From: an uncultured Candidatus Melainabacteria bacterium
Lineage (GTDB): Bacteria; Cyanobacteriota; Vampirovibrionia; Gastranaerophilales; Gastranaerophilaceae
Direction of reading: 5' to 3'
Length of the DNA: 64,000 nt
Assembly: GCA_932182025.1 (NCBI GenBank)
Contig: CAKNXK010000023.1
Span: 1 to 64,000, forward strand
The translations under genes and the position numbers were made by a program. Positions 1 through 7,559 of the stretch are shown one piece after another; position 1 is the first letter of the stretch; the number at the start of each line of letters is the position of its first letter. The notes below the pieces were generated by a model that was not told where the DNA came from, did not search any database, and saw nothing but the letters and a program-made list of their open reading frames with translations.

Positions 1-140
1 AATCTTGTTTCGTTAATTCCTCATGTGTAGAAGGTTAGTGTGTAGGTTGTATGAAAGGTTGTGTGTTATGTTTCGTGTTTATTCAATGCTTACATATATA
101 TAAAGTATTACAGAGATATAGAATTGCTATATTTCTGTAA

Positions 141-160
141 ATCGTTACAAATGTTTACAA
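141..160 (-). promoter_or_regulatory. Phased WTGTAAM repeat, site 1
   Basis: Read leftward this is TTGTAAACAT then TTGTAACGAT, two half-sites exactly 10 bp apart. About 38 bp further on is a TATATATA stretch that could be a -10. No start codon with an open frame follows inside the window, so the gene served must begin left of position 1. The remaining bases 1-166 hold nothing else I can support. Same element as at 16201, 16289, 24775, 36319, 39579 and 42515. Confidence 0.55.
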
Positions 161-166
161 AATGCT

Positions 167-910
167 CTAAAAATGGCGTACTGTTGGGTTGATAAGCATA
201 TCTGCAAGCTTATCAGAGCCTTTAAAGTTTCTTTTTCTTAAAACTTCTGATGCTGATTCTTTATTATATTCAACAAAACGATGTTCAAATAAACACTGAC
301 CGTTTTCAACAGTTATTTTTAAATAACATGATTTTGGCTCCGGAGTAAATGGACGTCCTACACTTCCTACATTCACGACAGTTTTCTTACTTGGAGTTTG
401 AAATCCGCAAGGCAGGTGGGTGTGCCCACAAAGAACAACATTTGCCTCTACGTTCACAAGCATTTTTTCTAATTCTTTTATCGGAGTATCAGGAAGGATA
501 TCTTCATTGTTTTTACGAGGAGAACCGTGCACAAGAAGAAATTTTAAACCTTCTTCTTCAACTTGTAGTTGGATAGGAAGATTTTTAAGAAAATCTTTTT
601 GAATAATATTCAAGGTTTTGGCATCATCTTTTAACGCTTCTGCCATTATAGGAGCTTTTGATTTCAGGTTTTCATACAAATCATCCGAATAATCAGCAAT
701 CATTAAATCCGTATTACCTTGAATCATTTTAAAGTTATTATCACCCAATTTTTTCATAAACCAATTTACAGTCTCAGAAGGGCGTGGACCCGCCATTGCA
801 TAATCACCAAGCACAAAAACTTTCTCACACCCCTGGGTTTCAATATCTTCCAGAACCGCATCCAACGCGGACAGATTGCCATGTATATCAGAAATTACTG
901 CAATTTTCAT
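167..910 (-). CDS. Metallophosphoesterase, YfcE/MJ0936-like phosphodiesterase family
   Basis: A 247-residue calcineurin-type phosphoesterase without signal peptide, so probably cytoplasmic. The metal-binding motifs are in order: SDIHGN (D8, H10), GD at D36, GNTD (N66), VHG (H128) and CGHTH (H163, H165). This set fits the small binuclear-metal phosphodiesterases such as YfcE and MJ0936; the natural substrate cannot be read from the sequence. The ATG follows GGAG by about 10 nt. It is transcribed divergently from ispG with only 41 bp between the starts. Family is clear, substrate unknown. Confidence 0.88.
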   Translation of the reverse strand: MKIAVISDIHGNLSALDAVLEDIETQGCEKVFVLGDYAMAGPRPSETVNWFMKKLGDNNFKMIQGNTDLMIADYSDDLYENLKSKAPIMAEALKDDAKTLNIIQKDFLKNLPIQLQVEEEGLKFLLVHGSPRKNNEDILPDTPIKELEKMLVNVEANVVLCGHTHLPCGFQTPSKKTVVNVGSVGRPFTPEPKSCYLKITVENGQCLFEHRFVEYNKESASEVLRKRNFKGSDKLADMLINPTVRHF

Positions 911-938
911 GATTTATACTCCATAAATTTATTTATTA

Positions 939-951
939 TATAATATATCTT
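939..951 (+). promoter_or_regulatory. -10 element of a probable leaderless ispG mRNA
   Basis: A perfect TATAAT (939-944) is followed by 7 nt and then the ispG ATG at 952. Transcription would start at or within a nucleotide or two of the start codon, and no Shine-Dalgarno is present. No convincing -35 was seen. Confidence 0.5.
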
Positions 952-2016
952 ATGATAAACAGAAGAAAATCAAAACAAATTGCTATCGGCAATATAAAAA
1001 TAGGCGGAGATGCGCCAATAAGCGTTCAGTCAATGTGCAACACTGACACGAGGGATGTTGAAAAAACCCTTGACCAGATAGGGGAACTTGCCTCTGCAGG
1101 ATGCGAAATTGTAAGACTTGCTGTTTTAAACAAAGATGCAGCCTGTGCTATTAAAGATATTGTTAAAAAATCACCAGTTCCTTTAGTTGCAGATATTCAT
1201 TTTGACTATCGTTTAGCAATCCAATGTATCGAAAACGGAATTCATGCTTTAAGAATTAATCCCGGCAACATTGGAAAACGAGAACACACTATCAAAGTTG
1301 TTGAAGCAGCAAAAAGCCATAATGTACCTATAAGAATAGGAATAAACGCAGGCTCTTTAGAAAAAGAGTTTGCAGAGCTTGATGTACCGCTTGAAGAAAA
1401 AATGATTAAAAGCGCAATGCGTCATATTGAGATTTTAGAAGATTTGAACTTTTATGACATAAAGCTTTCTCTAAAATCCTCAGATGTCATGACTACAATT
1501 AAAGCTTATCAAAAGGTTTCTGAAATAATTGATTATCCGCTGCATTTAGGTGTAACAGAAGCTGGAACTTTAAAATCAGGATTAATCAAGTCTTCAATAG
1601 GGCTCGGAACCCTTTTAAGCCAAGGAATAGGTGATACAATAAGAGTTTCTCTTACTGAAAACCCAGTAGAAGAAGTAGAAGCAGGTTTTGGCATTCTAAA
1701 ATCACTTGGTCTGCGCCAACGCGGTGTTAATTTTATATCTTGTCCGACATGCGGCAGAACCCAAATTGATTTAATAGGTTTGGCAAAAAAAGTTGAAGAA
1801 CGCTTTAAAAACCTTGATTTACCAATAACCATTGCGGTTATGGGCTGTCCGGTAAACGGCCCGGGCGAAGCCAAGCATGCCGATTTTGGTATAGCCGGTG
1901 CTATTAAAGAAGGTTATATATTTAAAAAAGGAGAAATCATTGCAAGAGTTCCTGAGTCGGACTTGATTAATTCTTTAGAAAATATTATAATGGAGTCATA
2001 TAGTTCAGTTAAATAA
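952..2016 (+). CDS. ispG: 4-hydroxy-3-methylbut-2-en-1-yl diphosphate synthase (IspG/GcpE)
   Basis: The penultimate enzyme of the MEP isoprenoid pathway: it reduces methylerythritol cyclodiphosphate to HMBPP with a 4Fe-4S cluster. The 354-residue length fits the compact bacterial form without an inserted domain. The N-terminal TIM barrel holds SVQSM and DIHFDY motifs. The cluster ligands C264 and C267 (SCPTCGRT), C299 (GCPVNGPGE) and the nearby E306 are all present. The ATG at 952 lies 7 nt after TATAAT, so initiation is probably leaderless. A small secreted-protein gene follows 2 nt after the stop. The next enzyme, ispH, is encoded at 6572 in the same direction. Confidence 0.97.
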   Translation: MINRRKSKQIAIGNIKIGGDAPISVQSMCNTDTRDVEKTLDQIGELASAGCEIVRLAVLNKDAACAIKDIVKKSPVPLVADIHFDYRLAIQCIENGIHALRINPGNIGKREHTIKVVEAAKSHNVPIRIGINAGSLEKEFAELDVPLEEKMIKSAMRHIEILEDLNFYDIKLSLKSSDVMTTIKAYQKVSEIIDYPLHLGVTEAGTLKSGLIKSSIGLGTLLSQGIGDTIRVSLTENPVEEVEAGFGILKSLGLRQRGVNFISCPTCGRTQIDLIGLAKKVEERFKNLDLPITIAVMGCPVNGPGEAKHADFGIAGAIKEGYIFKKGEIIARVPESDLINSLENIIMESYSSVK

Positions 2017-2018
2017 GA

Positions 2019-2342
2019 ATGGGTGTTATGAGAAGAAATTTATTATTTTTATTAGTGGCAGCAGCATTTATATCAGCTCCTGCAATGGCTGAATTGACAG
2101 TCGAACAAACAACAGATGCAGAATATGTTATTAATTCCGGTTATTCACAAGCAATGGCTGAAGATATATTCTTGCTTAAAAACAGAGCAAATGGAAAACC
2201 AACAGAGCCTTTATATGAAAAATCACAAAATAAATTTGTGAGAGGATGGAAAAAGTTCTATTCCTATGTTGATCCGGCTCAGGAAGAAGAAGATAGAGTG
2301 CACCACGACATTCATTTATCTCCTTCATTCTCAGATTTATAA
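2019..2342 (+). CDS. Small secreted protein of unknown function
   Basis: 107 residues, not recognised. Residues 1-25 form a classical signal peptide: basic start, hydrophobic core LLFLLVAAAFIS, then cleavage-like APAMA-E. The mature part of about 82 residues is mixed-charge and ends in SPSFSDL. The gene starts 2 nt after ispG and is closed by a strong terminator at 2350, so it is co-transcribed with ispG. A second ATG lies 9 nt downstream at 2028 and could be the true start. Periplasmic or outer-membrane location is inferred only from the signal peptide. Confidence 0.72.
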   Translation: MGVMRRNLLFLLVAAAFISAPAMAELTVEQTTDAEYVINSGYSQAMAEDIFLLKNRANGKPTEPLYEKSQNKFVRGWKKFYSYVDPAQEEEDRVHHDIHLSPSFSDL

Positions 2343-2349
2343 AAAGAAA

Positions 2350-2380
2350 GGCGCTGCTACAAGCAGCGCCTTTTCTTTTT
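2350..2380 (+). terminator. Rho-independent terminator after the ispG operon
   Basis: Perfect 8-bp GC-rich stem GGCGCTGC / GCAGCGCC (2350-2357, 2363-2370) with a 5-nt loop, followed by TTTTCTTTTT. It separates ispG and the secreted protein from dnaG. Confidence 0.93.
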
Positions 2381-2385
2381 GTTTG

Positions 2386-2394
2386 TGCTATCAT
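2386..2394 (+). promoter_or_regulatory. Possible extended -10 for dnaG
   Basis: TGC followed by TATCAT (2389-2394) lies just after the upstream terminator and ends 9 nt before the dnaG ATG at 2404. No Shine-Dalgarno is present. This resembles the short-leader arrangement at ispG, but the hexamer is weaker. Confidence 0.3.
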
Positions 2395-2403
2395 ATTGTT
2401 GTT

Positions 2404-4290
2404 ATGGTAATGGCGAATTCGTTTGAAGAAGCAGTTTCTCTTATTAAAGACCGGCTGGATATAGTAGATGTTGTTTCACAGTATGTCGTTTTGAAAAAAA
2501 GCGGCGCTAATTACTGGGGTATTTGTCCGTTTCATAATGACAAGAAACCTTCTATGTCCGTTAGTCCGGCTAAGGGTATTTACAAGTGCTTTTCCTGTGG
2601 AGAAGGCGGAGATGCACTGCATTTTCTGGTAAAAATCCAAAACAGAGCATACAAAGAAGTTATACTTGAACTTGCTGAAAAGTTTGGTATTGAACTGCCT
2701 AAAAAATTTACTCCATCAAATGAAACAAAAGAACAAAAAGCTTTAATGCTAAAGGCATGCCAGAAAGCTGCAAAATTCTATAACAAATCTCTATACTCTG
2801 CAGATGATTCCAACAAAGCCATGACTTATCTCCGCGGTCGGAATATTACAGATGAAGTTATCGAACAATTCACACTGGGCTGGGCTCCTAATAAATATGA
2901 CTCTTTATACAAAGAGCTTAAAAACGATTTTAAGGATGAAATTTTAGAAAAAGCCGGGCTTATTCTAAAATCAAACCAAGGTGGCTGGATTGACCGTTTT
3001 AGAAACAGAATTATTATTCCTATTCAGAACGAAAACGGAGATTATGTAGCATTTGGAGCTCGTGCTGTTGATGAAGGACAGAATCCCAAGTATCTAAATT
3101 CATCCGACTCCATGATTTATAACAAAAGTAAAATTTTGTTCGGTTTAAATTCAGCAAAAGAGTCTATCAAAAACGAAGATGCAGTAATAATTATGGAAGG
3201 CTATTTTGACGTAATTTCGGCACAATCACATGGTGTTGAAAATGCAGTCGCGTCTTGCGGAACAGCCATGACTGCAGAGCACGTTAAATTATTATCACGC
3301 TACACAAAAAAACGAAGAATTTTCTTATCTTTTGATACTGACTCAGCAGGTATTAACGCAACGAAGCGCGGAAGTGATGTTATTAAAACAACCCTTGCAA
3401 CCCTAGGAGATGTTAAACAGTTTGACGAAAGTCATATTTCTGCAACTGCAGATAATAAATATGCATGCGAAATCCGTGTTGTATCACCTCCTCAAGGAAA
3501 AGACCCTGACGAATTTATACGCTCAATGGGCGGAGATGCGTTTAAAATGTTTATTAAAGAAGCGCCGCTTCTTATTGATTTTCTTTTGAATAATACTTTA
3601 AAAGAAAAAACCAACGCAAAAACACCTCAGCAGAAAGCTGAATTAGTTACTCAAGTCATGGACATTTTAAAAGATGTTGATAACAAAATTATACAATCTG
3701 AGTATGTAAAAATGGTTTCAACAATCTTAGAGATTGATGAAAATTCCATGTTAAAAGAATTAAACAGACTTGGAAACATTGATACCTACACTGTTTCAGC
3801 ACCTATTAAAAAACCTGTTGTAACAAATTCTTCACAATTTGAAATTAGAGCGCAAAAAAATTTATTGAGCGTTTTTCTATCTGACAGCAGTTCAAATAAT
3901 TATCAAAAATTGAACGAATTGTTACCTCAAGACATTATCCAAGATGAAACATTAATAATTGTAAAAAATACAATTGACAAATTGGCTTGTACAATAAATA
4001 ATGTTAGGGAATTGACTAAAAATCTTTTCACAGAATTCATTGAGGATGATAACTTAACACAAATACTGACCGATTTGGTTGATATGTCCGAAGCTTTTAA
4101 CGGACTTGACCCGGATGAACTCGAAAGGGCGGTTAGGGAAAATATAGCAAGACTTTTAAGATGCTACTCAGAACGCGAAGTTGAAAAAATTCGCAAACAA
4201 TACAAAGAAGTTAATGACGACGACTTAGAAGCCTTAAAAATACAAATGCAGCTTAGAGATAAGATAAAGTTAAGGACTGGAGATAAATAA
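2404..4290 (+). CDS. dnaG: DNA primase DnaG
   Basis: Synthesises RNA primers for chromosome replication. Counting from the ATG at 2404 the protein has 628 residues, close to the usual 600. The CHC2 zinc finger is at the N terminus (C41, H44, C62, C65), followed by the catalytic core with EGYFDVI and the TOPRIM acidic pair FDTDSAG, then PDEF. The C-terminal third is helical and less conserved, as expected for the helicase-binding domain. An open frame extends upstream to 2266 but crosses the terminator, so that extension is unlikely; ATG at 2410 is the alternative start. The stop overlaps the rpoD start as TAATG. Confidence 0.97.
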   Translation: MVMANSFEEAVSLIKDRLDIVDVVSQYVVLKKSGANYWGICPFHNDKKPSMSVSPAKGIYKCFSCGEGGDALHFLVKIQNRAYKEVILELAEKFGIELPKKFTPSNETKEQKALMLKACQKAAKFYNKSLYSADDSNKAMTYLRGRNITDEVIEQFTLGWAPNKYDSLYKELKNDFKDEILEKAGLILKSNQGGWIDRFRNRIIIPIQNENGDYVAFGARAVDEGQNPKYLNSSDSMIYNKSKILFGLNSAKESIKNEDAVIIMEGYFDVISAQSHGVENAVASCGTAMTAEHVKLLSRYTKKRRIFLSFDTDSAGINATKRGSDVIKTTLATLGDVKQFDESHISATADNKYACEIRVVSPPQGKDPDEFIRSMGGDAFKMFIKEAPLLIDFLLNNTLKEKTNAKTPQQKAELVTQVMDILKDVDNKIIQSEYVKMVSTILEIDENSMLKELNRLGNIDTYTVSAPIKKPVVTNSSQFEIRAQKNLLSVFLSDSSSNNYQKLNELLPQDIIQDETLIIVKNTIDKLACTINNVRELTKNLFTEFIEDDNLTQILTDLVDMSEAFNGLDPDELERAVRENIARLLRCYSEREVEKIRKQYKEVNDDDLEALKIQMQLRDKIKLRTGDK

Positions 4291-5384
4291 TGACCCAAAA
4301 AAGAAACTCAAGATCATCAGTAGTAAGCGTTATTGAAGACGAAAATATTGATTTATTAGATTTTGATTCAACAAAAGATGCTGATGATACTGTTGATTAT
4401 ATCGGCACAGATTTAGGTACAGACCATATTGAAGATATCATTGATTCATCAAAAATCGGAGTAAAAAGCGAAGATTTCTACATGATGGATGATTCATCTG
4501 ATTCTTCTGATGACAGTATTGATACAGAAATGCCAAAGGGTGTTGCGGTTGAAGACCCTGTTAGATTATATCTTAGAGAAATCGGACGTATTAAACTTCT
4601 TTCTACAAGTGAAGAAATTGAACTTGCAAGAAAAATTATCCAAGGCGGTACACCTGGTGCTATTGCTAAACGTAAACTTGTTCAAGCTAACTTAAGACTT
4701 GTTGTAAGTATCGCTAAAAAATACGTTGGCAGAGGCATGTTATTCTTGGACCTTATTCAGGAAGGTAACTTAGGTTTAATCCGTGCAGCTGAAAAATTCG
4801 ACCACGAAAGAGGTTTCAAATTCTCAACTTATGCAACATGGTGGATTAGACAAGCTATTACAAGAGCTATTGCGGATCAGGCTAGAACAATCCGTATCCC
4901 AGTTCACATGGTTGAAACTATTAACAAGCTTAAAAAAGTTACAAGAAGACTTGCTCAAGAACTTTCTCGTAAACCGACCGAAGAAGAACTCGCAGTTGAA
5001 ATGGGCGTTTCAACCTCTAAATTAAGAGAAATCGTTAAGATTGCTCAAGAACCGCTTTCATTAGAAACTCCTATCGGTAAAGAAGAAGACTCAAGATTAG
5101 GTGATTTTATTGAAGATAAAGAAGCAGACGCTCCTATTAAGACTGTTGCTTCAGAACTTCTTAGAGAAGATCTTGCAGAAGTTCTTTGCACACTTTCACC
5201 ACGTGAAAGAGACGTATTAAGACTACGTTTCGGTATGGATGACGGACGCCAAAGAACATTGGAAGAAGTTGGTCAATTGTTCGGTGTAACAAGAGAACGT
5301 ATCAGACAGATTGAAGCTAAGGCTTTGAGAAAATTGAGACATCCAAACAGAAGCAAACGCTTACGTGAGTATGTTGAAAGCTAG
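4290..5384 (+). CDS. rpoD: Primary RNA polymerase sigma factor (RpoD/SigA, sigma-70)
   Basis: The housekeeping sigma factor, 364 residues. An acidic, low-complexity N terminus (about 1-85) precedes region 1.2 (DPVRLYLREIG). Regions 2.1-2.4 include LDLIQEGNLGL and YATWWIRQAI, the -10 melting and recognition helix. Region 3 follows, and region 4.2 ends with the -35 helix VTRERIRQIEAKALRKLRHP. The start overlaps the dnaG stop by one base (TAATG) with GGAG upstream, the classic dnaG-rpoD coupling. A 23-bp terminator follows directly. A second, shorter sigma factor is encoded at 61300. Confidence 0.97.
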   Translation: MTQKRNSRSSVVSVIEDENIDLLDFDSTKDADDTVDYIGTDLGTDHIEDIIDSSKIGVKSEDFYMMDDSSDSSDDSIDTEMPKGVAVEDPVRLYLREIGRIKLLSTSEEIELARKIIQGGTPGAIAKRKLVQANLRLVVSIAKKYVGRGMLFLDLIQEGNLGLIRAAEKFDHERGFKFSTYATWWIRQAITRAIADQARTIRIPVHMVETINKLKKVTRRLAQELSRKPTEEELAVEMGVSTSKLREIVKIAQEPLSLETPIGKEEDSRLGDFIEDKEADAPIKTVASELLREDLAEVLCTLSPRERDVLRLRFGMDDGRQRTLEEVGQLFGVTRERIRQIEAKALRKLRHPNRSKRLREYVES

Positions 5385-5433
5385 AATAAATAACAAAACG
5401 GCGGATTGAAAATCCGCCGTTTTGTTATTTATT
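5385..5433. terminator. Bidirectional terminator, 23-bp perfect stem
   Basis: Perfect inverted repeat 5385-5407 / 5411-5433 with a GAA loop. The core is CGGCGGATT, flanked by A-rich and T-rich arms on both strands. It begins on the base after the rpoD stop. Its right arm contains the stop codon of the convergent XRE gene, so it can stop transcription from both sides. Confidence 0.93.
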
Positions 5434-5656
5434 CATTTTGCAATTCATATTCTTCAATTAACTTTGAAAGTCTTATTCCATAGAACTCCGCTATTTGAGC
5501 TAGGTATTTTAAGGTTATACCTTGTTTTACTCTTTCAATTTTAGACAACGAGGCACTATCAATTTGCGTTGCTATCCCAAAATTATTTAATGAAATTTTG
5601 GGATTTAAAGCAAGTCGTTTTTTTCTTAAAAAAGTTCCAAATTCGTCGTATTGCAT
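5429..5656 (-). CDS. XRE-family helix-turn-helix regulator, copy A
   Basis: 75 residues, almost entirely one HTH_XRE/Cro-CI domain: FGTFLRKKR, LNNFGIATQI, LSKIERVKQG, LAQIAEFYGI, then an acidic tail. I chose the ATG at 5656 over an upstream in-frame start at 5692 because the paralogue at 6094 begins with the same MQY-FG-FL pattern and GAGA lies just upstream. The two proteins are clearly paralogous. A 19-bp site shared by both genes lies 33 bp upstream of each start, which suggests autoregulation or cross-regulation. The target is unknown. Confidence 0.85.
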   Translation of the reverse strand: MQYDEFGTFLRKKRLALNPKISLNNFGIATQIDSASLSKIERVKQGITLKYLAQIAEFYGIRLSKLIEEYELQNE

Positions 5657-5682
5657 TTTCTCAATTATCTGATAATATAAAA

Positions 5683-5707
5683 TATAATTCATTGATATTT
5701 CTCAACA
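5683..5707. promoter_or_regulatory. Shared operator-like site upstream of XRE copy A
   Basis: TCATTGA-N5-CTCAACA at 5689-5707, containing the near-dyad TTGAT-N4-CTCAA. The same 14 fixed bases occur at 6363-6381. In both places the site starts 33 bp upstream of an XRE start codon. On the plus strand TATAAT (5683-5688) runs directly into it, so it may also repress the divergent gene at 5723. Confidence 0.55.
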
Positions 5708-5722
5708 GAAAGGCGGGTATTT

Positions 5723-6097
5723 TTGCTGGAAGGTGGATTATATGATGATTTTAAATTTTTTATAGAGCAAATTATTGAATGTCAGATTATTCTAAATGAC
5801 CTCACAGATGAAACAGAAGAAATTTGTAATTCAAAAAAAATAACAGAACAAAATACTAAAGAACGTTTTGAAAATAACTTACAATATATGGAAATAATTG
5901 ATGAAGATTTAAACAAAATTAAAGAAAAATGCAAAAATATTATATTCCAAAATGATGCAGTTAATAATACAATTCAATTACCGATATTAAAAAACAAAAA
6001 TCTTATCAGATTTCCTTCAAATAAAAATGATGATATATATGTTGATTTAGATTATCCTATTCCACTTAAAGACTATTTAGATAAAGATAAAATTTAA
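5723..6097 (+). CDS. Small acidic helical protein between two XRE regulators
   Basis: 124 residues, not recognised. No signal peptide or membrane segment. It is rich in E, N, I and K and predicted largely helical or coiled-coil for residues 5-85 (QIIECQIILNDLTDETEEI and similar), ending with DYPIPLKDYLDKDKI. The start is TTG, preceded by AAAGGCGGG about 8 nt upstream; no in-frame ATG exists before residue 51. It lies divergent from XRE copy A, and its 3' end overlaps the end of XRE copy B by 4 nt. The layout suggests it is regulated by, or a partner of, the XRE proteins. That is inference. Confidence 0.6.
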   Translation: MLEGGLYDDFKFFIEQIIECQIILNDLTDETEEICNSKKITEQNTKERFENNLQYMEIIDEDLNKIKEKCKNIIFQNDAVNNTIQLPILKNKNLIRFPSNKNDDIYVDLDYPIPLKDYLDKDKI

Positions 6098-6330
6098 TCA
6101 TTTGAAAATTCGGATTTTTCATATTCATCTATTAATTCAGAAACCGTCATCTCCAAACCGTTAGCAATTTTCCCTAATACCACAAGCTTAACATCTTGTT
6201 TCATATTCTCAATACGGGATATAATTGCAGGTTCAATGTCATTATTTATAGCAAATTTATTTAAAGTCATTTTAGGCTTTATCGATTCTCTTTTATTTTT
6301 TAAAAATTTGCCAAAATTTTTATACTGCAT
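6094..6330 (-). CDS. XRE-family helix-turn-helix regulator, copy B
   Basis: 78 residues, a single HTH_XRE domain paralogous to the protein at 5429: shared MQY-FG-FL-KR, LN-F, IS-IE-MKQ, LIDEYE. Cytoplasmic DNA-binding protein. No strong Shine-Dalgarno. Its 3' end overlaps the convergent small acidic gene by 4 nt. The upstream region holds the same TCATTGA-N5-CTCAACA site as copy A at identical distance. The 32 bp between the site and each start are not similar, so the site has been kept selectively. Confidence 0.83.
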   Translation of the reverse strand: MQYKNFGKFLKNKRESIKPKMTLNKFAINNDIEPAIISRIENMKQDVKLVVLGKIANGLEMTVSELIDEYEKSEFSND

Positions 6331-6362
6331 GTTATCAATTCTGGCAAATTAAAAAAAATAAG

Positions 6363-6381
6363 TCATTGAGAAAACTCAACA
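6363..6381. promoter_or_regulatory. Shared operator-like site upstream of XRE copy B
   Basis: TCATTGAGAAAACTCAACA, which contains the perfect dyad TTGAG-AAAA-CTCAA (6366-6379). It starts 33 bp upstream of the ATG at 6330. The TTGAG on the minus strand could also serve as a -35, so a repressor bound here would block the promoter. Confidence 0.55.
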
Positions 6382-6517
6382 AACTATCTTTATCACCCCA
6401 CACCAACCCTCCCCAGGGGTAAACAAAAATGGCCTGAAATAAAAACTATAAACTTGGAAATAAAGTAAAAATGGGAGGGAATGCAAGACTTGTTTTTTTA
6501 TTGTGTTTATAGTCTAA

Positions 6518-6540
6518 TATAATTACTGAGGCTTCGCCTC
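6518..6540 (+). promoter_or_regulatory. Candidate -10 and hairpin in the ispH leader
   Basis: The 241-bp gap 6331-6571 holds the XRE site at 6363, a perfect TATAAT at 6518-6523 without a clear -35, and a small hairpin GAGGC-TTC-GCCTC (6528-6540) without a T tract. A 13-codon frame at 6471-6512 has no support. Nothing else was seen in the gap. Confidence 0.4.
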
Positions 6541-6571
6541 TAGTCCAATAGAAAGTGATTACACAAACCGA

Positions 6572-7423
6572 TTGTTTAATATAAAATTAGCAAAATTTGC
6601 AGGATTCTGTTACGGAGTAAAACGCGCTGTTGATACAGCTAAGAAATTAAAATCAGAAAACCCTGACAAGAATATTTATATTTTAGGCGAACTCATCCAC
6701 AACATGGATGTTATTCGTGAGCTTGATGAGTTGGGAATTAAAACAATATATGAAGTTCCTGAACATGGTGAAGGAATTTGCATTGTTAGAAGTCACGGAG
6801 AAGCTCCGGAAGTTTTTGAAAAACTAAAACAAGTTGGTTTTGAAGTAGTTGATTTGACTTGCCCTGACGTAAAAAAGGTTCAGCAAAGAGCAATAGAACT
6901 TGCTCAAAACGATTACTTTGTTGTAATTGTAGGAAAACCTAATCATCCCGAAGTTATGGCAATCAAGGCTAATGCTGACTTATATTCGGACAAAGTTGTT
7001 GTAGCAACTACAATTGAAGAACTTGCTCCTTACGAAGCTCAAATTAAATCACACAGAAAAGTCGGTGTTGTTGTTCAAACAACCCAAATGGTTTCATCTT
7101 TAAACCTTATCGTTAATCACTTAAACACATTGGCTAAAGAAGTTTTAATCTACAACACAATTTGCCAATCAACAGCAATGAGACAAAAAGAAGCTCGTGA
7201 ACTTGCGCAGGAAAGTGATTTAATGATTGTTGTAGGTTCAAGAAAAAGTGCAAACACTACTCACTTAGCTGAGATTTTAAAAGATTGTACAAAGACAATT
7301 CATATCGAAAATGATACCGAATTAGATAAAGATATTTTAAAGGGAGTTAAAAACATTGGTATTACAGCCGGTGCTTCAACTCCGCAAGTTGTAATTGATA
7401 AAGTAATAGAGCAATTACAATAA
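6572..7423 (+). CDS. ispH: 4-hydroxy-3-methylbut-2-enyl diphosphate reductase (IspH/LytB)
   Basis: Last enzyme of the MEP pathway: reduces HMBPP to IPP and DMAPP with a 4Fe-4S cluster. 283 residues. The three cluster cysteines C13 (GFCYGV), C97 (LTCPDV) and C198 (NTICQST) are present. So are the substrate-binding histidines H43 (LIHN), H75 (RSHGE) and H125, and the catalytic E127 (PNHPEV). The start is TTG at 6572; no upstream ATG is in frame and the conserved N terminus begins immediately. The gene stands alone, with rpsA 137 bp downstream, and complements ispG at 952. Confidence 0.96.
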   Translation: MFNIKLAKFAGFCYGVKRAVDTAKKLKSENPDKNIYILGELIHNMDVIRELDELGIKTIYEVPEHGEGICIVRSHGEAPEVFEKLKQVGFEVVDLTCPDVKKVQQRAIELAQNDYFVVIVGKPNHPEVMAIKANADLYSDKVVVATTIEELAPYEAQIKSHRKVGVVVQTTQMVSSLNLIVNHLNTLAKEVLIYNTICQSTAMRQKEARELAQESDLMIVVGSRKSANTTHLAEILKDCTKTIHIENDTELDKDILKGVKNIGITAGASTPQVVIDKVIEQLQ

Positions 7424-7556
7424 TATACAAAGTAAAGGAGAAAAAGCCTCAACGACAATTTAGTATTTTGCCAGTAGGCTCAGCATACAAGTTAGTAATA
7501 AAAATCAAACAAAATACGGTGGTATAAGAAAATAATATACAAAGAAAGGAATAAAA
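7419..7556 (+). repeat. rpsA leader with an imperfect direct repeat
   Basis: AATAATATACAAAG followed by an A/G-rich run containing AAAGGA occurs at 7419-7445 and again at 7531-7556. The second copy supplies the rpsA ribosome binding site; the first follows the ispH stop. Between them AGCCT and AGGCT could pair into a weak stem. Ribosomal protein leaders are often autoregulated, but nothing here proves it. Confidence 0.35.
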
Positions 7557-7559
7557 GAA

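Noticed and set aside
2266..2403. 46-codon upstream extension of dnaG
   Set aside because: It would run through the strong terminator at 2350 and overlap the secreted-protein gene; the conserved primase N terminus begins at 2404/2410.
6471..6512. 13-codon frame after a purine-rich stretch in the ispH leader
   Set aside because: Too short, and no features beyond a chance ATG.
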